Source: Brevibacterium yomogidense
Lineage (GTDB): Bacteria > Actinomycetota > Actinomycetes > Actinomycetales > Brevibacteriaceae
Direction of reading: 5' to 3'
DNA length: 64,000 nucleotides
Assembly: GCF_900163715.1 (NCBI RefSeq)
Contig: NZ_FWFF01000005.1
Location: 124,001 to 188,000, forward strand
The notes beneath the pieces are model-generated. The model was not told where the DNA came from. It saw nothing but the letters and a program-made list of their open reading frames with translations, and did no database searches. The position numbers and the translations under genes are program-made. Position 1 is the first letter of the stretch. Each line of letters begins with the position of its first letter. Positions 8,428 through 17,700 of the stretch are shown here, one piece after another.

Positions 8428-11400
8428 ATGCCGATCGACTTCTCCGCACACGCGAAGCGATGGACTCCTTCCGGTCCCGTCGATACCGCGACCGTCGACC
8501 TGACGTCCACAGGCAGCCGGCCGACGGACGCTGACCTCGTCCTCCGTGCTGACGGGTCAGCGACCGCACACAGCGGCGAGCAGTCCGACTCCCCTCTGCC
8601 TCCCGGAGTGTTCGAGATGACGGTGCCGTTCCACGACGGGACCGTTCGGACCGTCCTCATCGTGACGTCCTCGCGCGGATCCGACCCCGATGCGCCGCGT
8701 CCGGGCGGTGTCATCGCAGACATCACCCGGCTGCGTGCGGCGGACAGCAGGGCGCTCATCGTCGTCCTCCACTCGTTCCCCCGCGAGCTCAGCAGCCCGG
8801 GGAGCACTGCGCCACCATCCGCATCGACCCCCTTCGAGCGCCGCGCGATCAGCGCCGGCGCGAACATCCTGATCGGGGATCGCAGCGCCTCCGCTCTGCA
8901 CATCGACGTCGTGCGCGGCAGCCTCGTGTTCAGCGGGACTCCCGATGCGGAGGGCGTCCCCGACGCCGCTGACGCCCCTCACCCGATCACCCTCGTGCTG
9001 CGCGCCGAGGGCTCGACGGTCAGCACGCGTGCCGCGGCATCCACCGCGGTGGCCGAGCGCCTCTACATGGACTTGCTCCGCACCACGGTGAGCGCCGATG
9101 CTCTGCTGCGCGCAGTGTCCGTCACGGATGACGGCTGCTTCCACGCGCACCTCGACGACCGGCATCGTGCCCCGTTCCACGCTGCCCACTCCGGCACCGG
9201 AACGACGATGACGCTCTGGGAGGAGGACCCTGCCGAACTCCGCTTCGATCGCAGCGTCCCCGCACGCATGTACATGTGGGAGCGCGAGCTGAAGCGACGC
9301 GGCGCCACTGTCGAGACCATCGGCACGCGCGTGCTCTTCGGTGAGGGGCAGGACGGCCAGAAGTACCTCGTGCACATCACGGACACCAGCCGCACCGGGG
9401 TGCCGGGGTCCGCCGCGTCGGGCAACAAGGAGATGTCGCGGGACCTGCTGCTGCGTGCGGGGATCAGGATCGCGGAGGGAGAGTTCTTCAGCGTCACGAC
9501 ACCTGTCGACGACGCTCTGCACATGCTCGAGAAGCACCCGGCGCTCGTCATCAAGCCCGTGGACGGACACGCCGGCCGCGGAGTCACCGTCGGCGTGACG
9601 ACGATCGACGAGTTCCGCGCAGCCTGGACGATCGCGGCGGACACCACCCGATCCGGCCTCCTCGTCGAAGAGCAGTTCGTCGGCGAGGACGTGCGCATCA
9701 CCGTGGTCGGCGGAGTGGCGCGCGCCGCCAACCGGAGAGTGCCCCCGGAGATCGTCGGAGACGGGACCAGCACGGTCCGAGACCTCCTCAACGCGAAGAA
9801 CGACATCCGCTACGACAACCTCCACCTGCATTCGAAGCTCATCGCGATGACGCCGCACCGGTTGGACCGCCTCGAGCGTGCGGGTCTCACCCCGTTCTCG
9901 GTCCTGCCCGATGGCGTCACCCACGTCATCGACCACAAGGCGAATCTGGCGACCGGCGGTGAGCCTCTGGACATGACGGATACGATCCACCCGTCCTACC
10001 TGCGCATCGCCGAACGTGCGGCGTCCGCGTTCCCGGGCATGGGCTTCGCGGGGATCGACCTCCTCATCGCGGAACCGCGGAAGCCGGCGGAGGAGGACTC
10101 GTACATCGCGGTGGAGGTCAATTCGCTGCCGGATCTCGCGTCCCACGGGACATCAGCACCCGGCGGAACTCCTCGCAATGTCATCTCCGATGCGGCGGAT
10201 CTGGTCCTCGCCCCGTCAGAGCCCGCGGGGAACATCCCGCGGCGGACTGCGCCGCAGCCCGTCCGCACGCCCACCTCGGCCACGCTGCTCGCCGCAGAGC
10301 TCAGCGCGCGCGGGTTCCAGATCGAATGGCTGGCAGACCGACTCTTCCTTGCGACCGGACACGGTCAGACGCAGGGGTTCCGCGGCGCGACGACTGATCG
10401 GACCTCCCAGGCCGCACGCCTCGCCCTCATCCGCCCCCTCCTGCGTCGGACGATTCTGCGCAGCGCGTCGCTGCCCCTGCCCGCCGGCCGCACCTTCGGG
10501 TCCAGAGAGCGCGACCGCGCGTGGAAGTATGCTGCGGAGATCGGCTCTGCGACGCTGCAGTTCGGCGGCGGTGCTCCTGTCGACATGCAGGGCATGGACC
10601 GAACGGCCTTCGACGCGGCCTGGACACGCAGCACCTCGGTCATCCGGTCCCACCGGGCGCTGATCGCGGCACGGCACCCGGGCGAGAGGTTCCACCTGCT
10701 CGTGGTCCACGGCAGGGTCCTGAGTGTCGTCCGCATCGAGGACGGCAGCTCCGGTGGCGGTGCGGCGAGACTGCACCGTTCGCACCGACGCCTGGCCGCA
10801 GACGCGGCGCGCGCATTCGCAGGCGCAGACATCGTCCGTGTATCGCTGATCATCACGGATCCGAAGATGCCGGCCACCGCCTCGTCGGTCGTCGTCGAGG
10901 ACGTGAGTGTGAACCCGGACCTCGTCGCCTTCTCACAGGCACCGGGAGCGAGTGGAGACCTCATCCGGCGGGTCGTCGATCTGCACCTCGGAGCAGCGCG
11001 CCCAGCACCGGAACCCGCAGGCGTGTGGGGTGAGGATGCTGACCGCACGAGCACACGGGTCCTGTCCGCGGCCCGCAGCGCGAAGGGGCGAGTCGTCCGC
11101 CGACTGCGCAGGCTCGCCCCGGCCACACCGACGCACACCGTCGAGCGCGACGGTGTGGTCTTCGAGGTGGGCGATTCGTCTGCACGGGTCACGGGGCTCG
11201 CGGCCGAGGTCGCGGACCTCTCGATCCCCAGCCAGGTCGCGGGGAAGCCCGTCACCGCCATCGCCGCGGGAGGCCTCCGCGGAAGCGCGACTCTGCGCAG
11301 CGTCGTCGTCCCCACCTCCGTGACCACTCTGGGTGCGGACGCATTCGCCGGTTCGCCGAACCTGGAGCGCGTCGAACTGCCGCCGACCCTGCGCACGATC

Positions 11401-13200
11401 AACGCGCGCGCCTTCGAGGCGTGCTCATCACTCCACACCGTCGTCCTCCCCACCGATCTCCGACGGATCGCGCAGCGGGCGTTCGCGGACTGCACGGCTC
11501 TCTCCACCCTCATGTACTTCATGGCGACCGGTCCGAAGGCCCAGCGCGTCATCCGCCGGAAGCTCATCGAGCACTCGCTCCCCCAGACCACCGAGCACAT
11601 CGGAGTCGGCGCCTTCCAGAACTGCTCGAGCCTCACGCACATCGCGATCCCCCACAAGGTGACGCGGATCCGAGAATCCGCCTTCGGGGGATGCCGCGGT
11701 CTCACGAGCATCTGGCTGCACTCCGCCCTCGAGCAGATCGACGCAGAGGCGTTCGCCGGCTGCCGATCACTGGAGAGCATCCACGTCCCGAACGATCTGA
11801 CCTCGTTCACCGCAGACGCCTTCGATGACTCGACGGCGATCGGCTGCGCCGAAGGATCTGCGGCGCATGGTCGCGCAGTGGAACAGGGACTCTCCGTGGC
11901 TCCGTATCCGCCCACGGCCGCACCGATCACCAGCGCCCTCGGTGCAGTCGGCTCCGGGAGCATGCGCACGATCAGGGAGGTGCTGGACGACCCGGCGGCC
12001 GTCGAGCACCTGAAGCGGGTCTACGAGCTGCGCCCGGCGATGGCTGAGCAGGACCCCCGTGACGAGGACTGCCGCATCAGCGTGCAGCCGTCCCGGTTCC
12101 GCCGGGCGGGCGGGACGTACGAGTCGACGTCTGCTGAGAACGGGTCCGACGTCACTCTCACAATGGTCGGCGACCTCATGTCCGGAGCATTCCAGCAGCG
12201 CTCGGCCCTGCAGGACGGCGCATTCGACTTCTCCGAGAGCCTCCGGCATGTCCGCAGCATCTTCGGCGGCACCGATCTGGCACTGGCGAACCTGGAGACG
12301 ATGGTCGCCCCGTCCTTCCCACTGGCGGCCGATCGCCTGTACGTGGATGGCCGACCCCACCTCAATGCGCCCTTCAGCTATCTCACGATGGTGCGCAACG
12401 CGGGGATCGACGCCGTACTGAGCGCGCAGAACCACATGTACGACACAGGGGCCAGAGGGGTCCTCGAGACTCTGGACGCGCTCAACGACGCTCAGCTCGT
12501 GCACGGCGGGATGTATGCGGGCCCGGACGAGCCCCGCCATCTTCTCTTCTCCATCAAGGGCATCACGATCGGCGTGGTCGCCTATCTGGACCCCGTACGG
12601 CAGAAGATGAAGAAGTCCAGCTTCACGCAGGAGGGCATCAGCGCGATGACCAGCCTGTTCTCGACCGCCCGTGTCCGTCGTGACATCGCAGACGCGCGAG
12701 CGGCGGGCGCCGAATTCGTGCTGGCCTACTGCCATTGGGGCGAGGAGTACACGGAGAGGGTCAGCCCGCGGCAGTCCCGCTTCGCCCAGATGGTCGCCGA
12801 TGCCGGTGCGGACTACATCTTCGGTTCTCACTCGCACTGTCCGCAGCCGTATACGATCCTCACCGCGGAGAGCGGTCGGCGCGTCCCCGTCGTGTACTCC
12901 GGCGGCAACTTCGTGGCCTACATCAACAGGCACCACCCGATCACGTTGGACACCCTGATCTCGTCCCTGACGCTCACACGCGATGCGACCGGTGCCGTCG
13001 TCATGAAGGACGACGGGTACCTGCCGTGCCGGATCGTCGCCGACCGCGGCACCCGCGGACTCGTCTCCGTCGTGCCACTGGACGAGCTGGAGGACGGAGC
13101 GCTGGGCTATGACCCGGTCACGGCGGGGAAGGACCGCGCCCGGATCGCAGCGGTCATGGGACCCGACTACCGGCCTCTCCCCCGATCGGCTTTCCACTAG
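8428..13200 (+). CDS. Giant fusion: ATP-grasp ligase + BspA-type LRR + CapA metallophosphatase domain
   Basis: 1590 aa. Order: N-terminal region without recognised motifs (1-320); intact cyanophycin-synthetase-like ATP-grasp (about 330-585; ALVIKPVDGHAGRGVTVGV, VGDGTSTVRDLLNAKND, VEVNSLPDL); degenerate ATP-grasp copy (about 615-850); basic linker (880-900); LRR_5/BspA-like repeats (about 935-1150; repeated AFxxCxxLxxVxLP units); CapA/PGA_cap domain (about 1243-1555). CapA motifs are complete: MVGDLMSG, ANLE, AQNHMYDTG, YCHWGEEY and GSHSHCPQPY. CapA proteins act in poly-gamma-glutamate capsule formation and are normally membrane-anchored; here no signal or membrane segment exists. The LRR-CapA half is closely similar to the first half of the protein encoded at 14709-19580. 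A -10-like TAGACA shortly before the ATG, with little ribosome site, hints at its own leaderless start. Confidence 0.8.
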   Translation: MPIDFSAHAKRWTPSGPVDTATVDLTSTGSRPTDADLVLRADGSATAHSGEQSDSPLPPGVFEMTVPFHDGTVRTVLIVTSSRGSDPDAPRPGGVIADITRLRAADSRALIVVLHSFPRELSSPGSTAPPSASTPFERRAISAGANILIGDRSASALHIDVVRGSLVFSGTPDAEGVPDAADAPHPITLVLRAEGSTVSTRAAASTAVAERLYMDLLRTTVSADALLRAVSVTDDGCFHAHLDDRHRAPFHAAHSGTGTTMTLWEEDPAELRFDRSVPARMYMWERELKRRGATVETIGTRVLFGEGQDGQKYLVHITDTSRTGVPGSAASGNKEMSRDLLLRAGIRIAEGEFFSVTTPVDDALHMLEKHPALVIKPVDGHAGRGVTVGVTTIDEFRAAWTIAADTTRSGLLVEEQFVGEDVRITVVGGVARAANRRVPPEIVGDGTSTVRDLLNAKNDIRYDNLHLHSKLIAMTPHRLDRLERAGLTPFSVLPDGVTHVIDHKANLATGGEPLDMTDTIHPSYLRIAERAASAFPGMGFAGIDLLIAEPRKPAEEDSYIAVEVNSLPDLASHGTSAPGGTPRNVISDAADLVLAPSEPAGNIPRRTAPQPVRTPTSATLLAAELSARGFQIEWLADRLFLATGHGQTQGFRGATTDRTSQAARLALIRPLLRRTILRSASLPLPAGRTFGSRERDRAWKYAAEIGSATLQFGGGAPVDMQGMDRTAFDAAWTRSTSVIRSHRALIAARHPGERFHLLVVHGRVLSVVRIEDGSSGGGAARLHRSHRRLAADAARAFAGADIVRVSLIITDPKMPATASSVVVEDVSVNPDLVAFSQAPGASGDLIRRVVDLHLGAARPAPEPAGVWGEDADRTSTRVLSAARSAKGRVVRRLRRLAPATPTHTVERDGVVFEVGDSSARVTGLAAEVADLSIPSQVAGKPVTAIAAGGLRGSATLRSVVVPTSVTTLGADAFAGSPNLERVELPPTLRTINARAFEACSSLHTVVLPTDLRRIAQRAFADCTALSTLMYFMATGPKAQRVIRRKLIEHSLPQTTEHIGVGAFQNCSSLTHIAIPHKVTRIRESAFGGCRGLTSIWLHSALEQIDAEAFAGCRSLESIHVPNDLTSFTADAFDDSTAIGCAEGSAAHGRAVEQGLSVAPYPPTAAPITSALGAVGSGSMRTIREVLDDPAAVEHLKRVYELRPAMAEQDPRDEDCRISVQPSRFRRAGGTYESTSAENGSDVTLTMVGDLMSGAFQQRSALQDGAFDFSESLRHVRSIFGGTDLALANLETMVAPSFPLAADRLYVDGRPHLNAPFSYLTMVRNAGIDAVLSAQNHMYDTGARGVLETLDALNDAQLVHGGMYAGPDEPRHLLFSIKGITIGVVAYLDPVRQKMKKSSFTQEGISAMTSLFSTARVRRDIADARAAGAEFVLAYCHWGEEYTERVSPRQSRFAQMVADAGADYIFGSHSHCPQPYTILTAESGRRVPVVYSGGNFVAYINRHHPITLDTLISSLTLTRDATGAVVMKDDGYLPCRIVADRGTRGLVSVVPLDELEDGALGYDPVTAGKDRARIAAVMGPDYRPLPRSAFH

Positions 13201-13247
13201 GCCCTGCGCGGAGGACCCTCACGGTGTCCACGTTGCGCGGAGCGCGA

Positions 13248-14699
13248 CTACAGGACCGCGAAGCCCACGGAGACCGGCCCGTCCCACGGAACGGGGTCGT
13301 CGAGCACGACGCCCGCGGGCAGCCCGAAGGGCTCCCGCACGATCTCGACGAGTTCGTCCATGAAGCCCCTGCACGCGGCGGCGTCCTCCGCCGCCAGCAT
13401 TACTGTCACCTGACCGTCCTTCGCACGCCGGAGGACGCCTGACACTCCGTGTGCCGCCGACCGCCAGAGCAGCTTCCGCCGTGTGAGCCTCCGGAGTATC
13501 GTCGTCGCCACCGGCGGCAGCGTCCATTCGAGCCGCGCGGGCAGCCCATGGCCGGGCAGCGGCATGAGCGTGACCGCTGAGGCCCTCCGTGCCAGCAGCG
13601 TCTGCTGCACCGTCTCCAACGACAGCGTCAGGGAATCGTCCGCCACCCGCCCGGAGCGTCGGCTGTCGGGGAAGAAGTGGTCGATCATCGCCCGGGGCAC
13701 GTCCGGCCCCGTCCCGTGCGTCGGGTACATGTTGAGGGGGATGTGCGGCCGGGAGTTCATCTCGAGGATCGCGAACCCGCCCGTCCCGGCCGGGTCATGG
13801 ATGAAGTCGATGCCCGCGATGTGGATGCCCGGCATGGCTGCGACGGCGTCCACTGCGGCCTGTGCCATCGCATCCGGCAGGCTGTCCGTCACGTCGACAG
13901 TGTCGCCGCCGAGCGAGGAGCTCGCGTTGCGTGCGAGCATGACCGTCCTGCCCGCGGCCGGCACGGATGTCCAGGTCAGGCCCTGCTCGTCCAGGAGCGC
14001 CGCGGTGTCGTCGTTCCTGGGGGTCGGCCCCGACGACAGGTACGGGTTCGCCTTCCGGTCGGCGGTCTTCCGCGACACGAGCTCGTCGACCGTGTGCACT
14101 GAGTCGCCGACGATATGGGCCGTCACCCTGTGGGTCGCGGCGACGACGCGGTCGCCCACGACGAGAACGCGATAGTCGTCGCCCTCGATGTGCTGTTCGA
14201 CGATCACCGCCTGATCCGGATACGTCGCGACGAGATGCCGGTAGCGGCTGATGAAGTCGGGAACACTCCGGATGCCGGCGGACACCCCGTAGCCCATCGA
14301 GCCCGACGCCGGCTTGACGACGAGGGGCACGCCGATCGCGTCCGCGTGCGCCGCGAGCTGCGCATCCGTGAGATCCGTGTCGGTGATGAGCACCCCCCGC
14401 GGCACAGGTATTCCGCGCCCGCCGAGGATGCGCTTCGACTCCCACTTGCTGTCCAGCCGCGCGTGGTCCTCCGCAGCGGTGAGGGAGTCGGGACGCGAGC
14501 AGTCGAACGCGACGCGCCGCTCCCCGTCGGCGATCGTGAAGCAGTGGAGGTCCGCTCGCGTGTAGGTCACCTCGAGACCGCGGCGCCAGGCTTCGAGTGC
14601 GAGGCAGTAGCTCGACAGCCGGCCTCCCCCGAAGGCAGAGCGGACGATGTCCGAGGAGAAGGCCGTCGGCCAGGTCGCCTCTGCGAATGTCTGCTGCAC
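13248..14699 (-). CDS. ATP-grasp ligase, cyanophycin-synthetase-like, with an acylphosphatase-like tail
   Basis: 483 aa. The ATP-grasp domain spans about residues 85-345: LVVKPASGSMGYGVSAGI (ATP loop), VIVEQHIEGDDYRVLVV, the SSLGGDTVDVTD stretch also found in cyanophycin synthetase, and AILEMNSRPHIPLN with the metal-binding Glu and Asn. The last ~75 residues (GVLRRAKDGQVTVMLAAED and following) resemble an acylphosphatase-type alpha/beta fold; this is a weak, by-eye match. The start is GTG 14699, with GAGAGG five bases upstream, nine bases after the stop of the 1623 aa fusion gene, so it is the last gene of the minus-strand operon. It ends tail-to-tail with the 1590 aa gene. Probable role: adding an amino acid or peptide unit in the same pathway. 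Confidence 0.8.
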   Translation of the reverse strand: MQQTFAEATWPTAFSSDIVRSAFGGGRLSSYCLALEAWRRGLEVTYTRADLHCFTIADGERRVAFDCSRPDSLTAAEDHARLDSKWESKRILGGRGIPVPRGVLITDTDLTDAQLAAHADAIGVPLVVKPASGSMGYGVSAGIRSVPDFISRYRHLVATYPDQAVIVEQHIEGDDYRVLVVGDRVVAATHRVTAHIVGDSVHTVDELVSRKTADRKANPYLSSGPTPRNDDTAALLDEQGLTWTSVPAAGRTVMLARNASSSLGGDTVDVTDSLPDAMAQAAVDAVAAMPGIHIAGIDFIHDPAGTGGFAILEMNSRPHIPLNMYPTHGTGPDVPRAMIDHFFPDSRRSGRVADDSLTLSLETVQQTLLARRASAVTLMPLPGHGLPARLEWTLPPVATTILRRLTRRKLLWRSAAHGVSGVLRRAKDGQVTVMLAAEDAAACRGFMDELVEIVREPFGLPAGVVLDDPVPWDGPVSVGFAVL

Positions 14700-14708
14700 G
14701 TCTGCCTC

Positions 14709-17700
14709 TCAGATGATCCGGCCGAAGACCGGGTAGACGACCTTCTTCTCGAGGTCGACCGATCCCGCCGCCTTGAACAGCACGACGTCCTCCGGTGAGA
14801 TCTCCGAGTGGAGAGACGCCGCGAGCGCGTCGAAGTCGTCGTAGTGGTGCGTCGCGGTTCCCTGGGAGCGGAGACGCTCCGCGGCGAGCTTCATCCCGGG
14901 CCCGGAGCTGAGGACGAGATCGACCGGATACTGCGCGAGCATGTCGCCGGCGGCCCGATGATTCTCCTCGAACCTCTCGCCCTGCTCACCCATGTCTCCG
15001 AGCACTGCGACCCGCCTCCCGCCGTTCGCGATCGGGATCTCGCACAGGGTCTCGACCCCCGACTCCAGGGAGATGGGGTTCGAGTTGTAGGCGTCGACGA
15101 GCAGCGAGTAGCCGCCGACCTGGACCAGGTTCTGCCGCGTGGACGACGGGCGGTACCGGGAGATCCCCGCGATGATCGTCTGCGCGGGGATGCCCGCTTC
15201 CCGCCCCGCCGCGAAGACCCCGAGCACGTTGCTGACGTTGTGCATGCCCCGGCTGTTGACGACTGCGAAGTGCACGCCGTCCGGAGCGACGATCTCGAAC
15301 TCGAGTGCGTCGCCGACCCGGCGGATGTCGCGGGCTCGGTAGTCGACATCGCGGTCCTGCAGGCTGTAGCGGACCGTGCGCACGTCCGGGGTCTGCGCCT
15401 GCAGGTGCGGGCTGTCATCATTCAGGATGAGCGTGCCGCCGGGGCGCATCCCGTCGATGATCTGCATCTTGCCCTCGACGATCGCCTCGAGTGAACCCAT
15501 CTGCTCTAGGTGCGCCTCGCCGATGCTCGTGATGAGGCAGACGTCTGGACTGATGACGGTCGAGAGCATGCGTGCGGCCCCCAGCGAACCGCCGTGCACC
15601 TCCTGGATGTAGGCCTCGTCGTCCGCCGCGAGCTTCTGCACGACGAGCCCCGCGGTGCGCATCGTGTTGTAGTTGCCCTCGACGTTCAGGGTGCGGAAAT
15701 GACGCTCGAAGACCTCTGCGAGCATCTCCTTCGTCGTCGTCTTCCCCGCCGTGCCGGTGACCGCGACCGTGAAGGGCGAGTACTGCTCCCGGATCGCCGC
15801 GGTCACATCGCACATGGCCGTCCACGGATCGTCCACCAGCAGTGTGGGGAGGTCATCGTGCGGTTCTTCGGACACCGTCATGAGGGCTCCGGCTTCGACC
15901 GCGGCCTCGATCGAGATCTCGTCGAAGTTGCGTCCGTGCGTCGCGCGCTTCGCGAGCACGGCGATGCAACCGGGTGCCAGATCGTCCGGGCGGACGACGA
16001 TGCTGTGCACGGGTTCCTCCATTGCCTCGCCCAGCGTCTGACGGTCCGTCTCCGTGAAGCGGGCTCCGATCACCTCGGCCACCTGTGCGGGGCTCATCTG
16101 CGGCCGGTAGTGCGAATGGATCTTCACCCGACGCGAACGGTCGAGGCCGATGCCGTCGCCCAGACGCGCGGCCAGCTGCGACGGCCCGTCCCCGAACTCC
16201 TCCGCTGCGAAGTCGGGGTTGTAGTACTCATGCGCTGCGACGACGGGGCCCCGCGCACCGCGATACGCGTGGAACCGCTGCAGGGGGATGTAGGAGTCGT
16301 CGACGACCATGCCGCCGTCCTCGCCCGGCCGCACGGCGATCCGCAGCAGCGCCGATGCGGTCTCCGCACCGCTTCCGGATCCCGCCATGAGCGTGCCGAG
16401 CCCCGTGGCGATCGGGACCGTGCGGCCATCCGACGTCATGTGGGAGACGTACTTCGACACGACGTTCGGCAGCGTGCAGACGACGTAGTCGGCCCCGCAC
16501 TCAGCCATGATCTTCGCCGCTTCGAGCCGATCCGTCCGACGCAGCTGCGTCCCGATCGCCCGGCAGTCGAGGTAGCTCAGGACGAACTGCGCACCGGCCG
16601 CGCGGGCGTCGCTGATCGTCTGACGGACCGCGTCCTCGTCGAGTACGTTGAGGAGCTCGGTGGCCCCTTCTGCCGTGACGACCTCCCGCACGCGGTAGGC
16701 GTTGACCGTGTGGGAGAGCACGGCGATGCGCACGCCGTTGACGTCGAAGACCGGGTTCCGCTCCCGGCCGAGGCCGCTGGGCACCACGCCGTGGTCGCGC
16801 ACTGCCCGCTCCGTCGCGGACACGCCGCGCACTCCCCCGTCGAGGTTGTACGGGTTCGCGAGGGCGAGGCAGTCGAAGCCGGCGTACGCCAGCGCATCCA
16901 CGTACTCGGATCGCGCGTTCACGTAGTGACGGCCGACGTACCGCTTGGGGAGCGTCGACATCGCCGGGAACATGTCCGCGACCATGGTGCCGAGGCTGCC
17001 GACTGCAAGGTCGGCCTCCTCCAGGACGGCTCGCACGTGCCGGAAGTGCGTGCGGAACTCGTACGCGTCCCCGGCGTGCGCGTTCCGCTCCAGGGACCGG
17101 TCATACGTGAGCGATCCTCCGCACATGATGACGGCCTCGCCGCGGGCCGCATCGCGGGTGCGCTTCCACACACCGTCCGCGTCATCGCGCACGAAGTCCG
17201 CGTCGTCCTGCGGCTGCTCGGCCTGTTGCACGGCGAAGGGCGGTTCGCGCAGGGAGTACGCCTCGACGAGCGCCGCATCCTCATCCGCTGCGGGCCCGGA
17301 GCCGTCCCGGGTGACTGCGGGTCCGCCGGTGCCCTGCAGTCGCGCGTACTGATGACCCATCGTCGCCTCGATCCGACGGATGTCCGCCTCTGCGTCGACC
17401 GGGCTGTAGTCGTACGCCCCGTCGAGCAGCTTCTCGAGCGGGACCACGCGGGAGTAGCCGCGGAACGAGCGGCTCGTGAGGATGCGGCACGGTGTGTACC
17501 CGTCGTCCGCGATGACGACGCGTCCCTCTGCGTCGCGTGTCAGAGTGAGGGAGGCGACGAACGTGTCATCTGTGATCGGCTTGCTCCGCGTGATGTCCGA
17601 GAGGAAGTTCCCTCCCGAGTACACGACCGGGACCCGTCGTCCGTCCTGCGACCTCATCACCGTGTAGGGCTGGGGGCAGTGGGAGTGCGAGCCGAAGACG

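Noticed and set aside
8557..10146. A 529-codon minus-strand frame opposite the 1590 aa gene
   Set aside because: No motif or ribosome site; the plus strand encodes the ATP-grasp domain here.
14709..16200. Housekeeping murF
   Set aside because: The ligase is fused to CapA and LRR domains and lies outside any division/cell-wall cluster, so it is a paralogue with another likely role.
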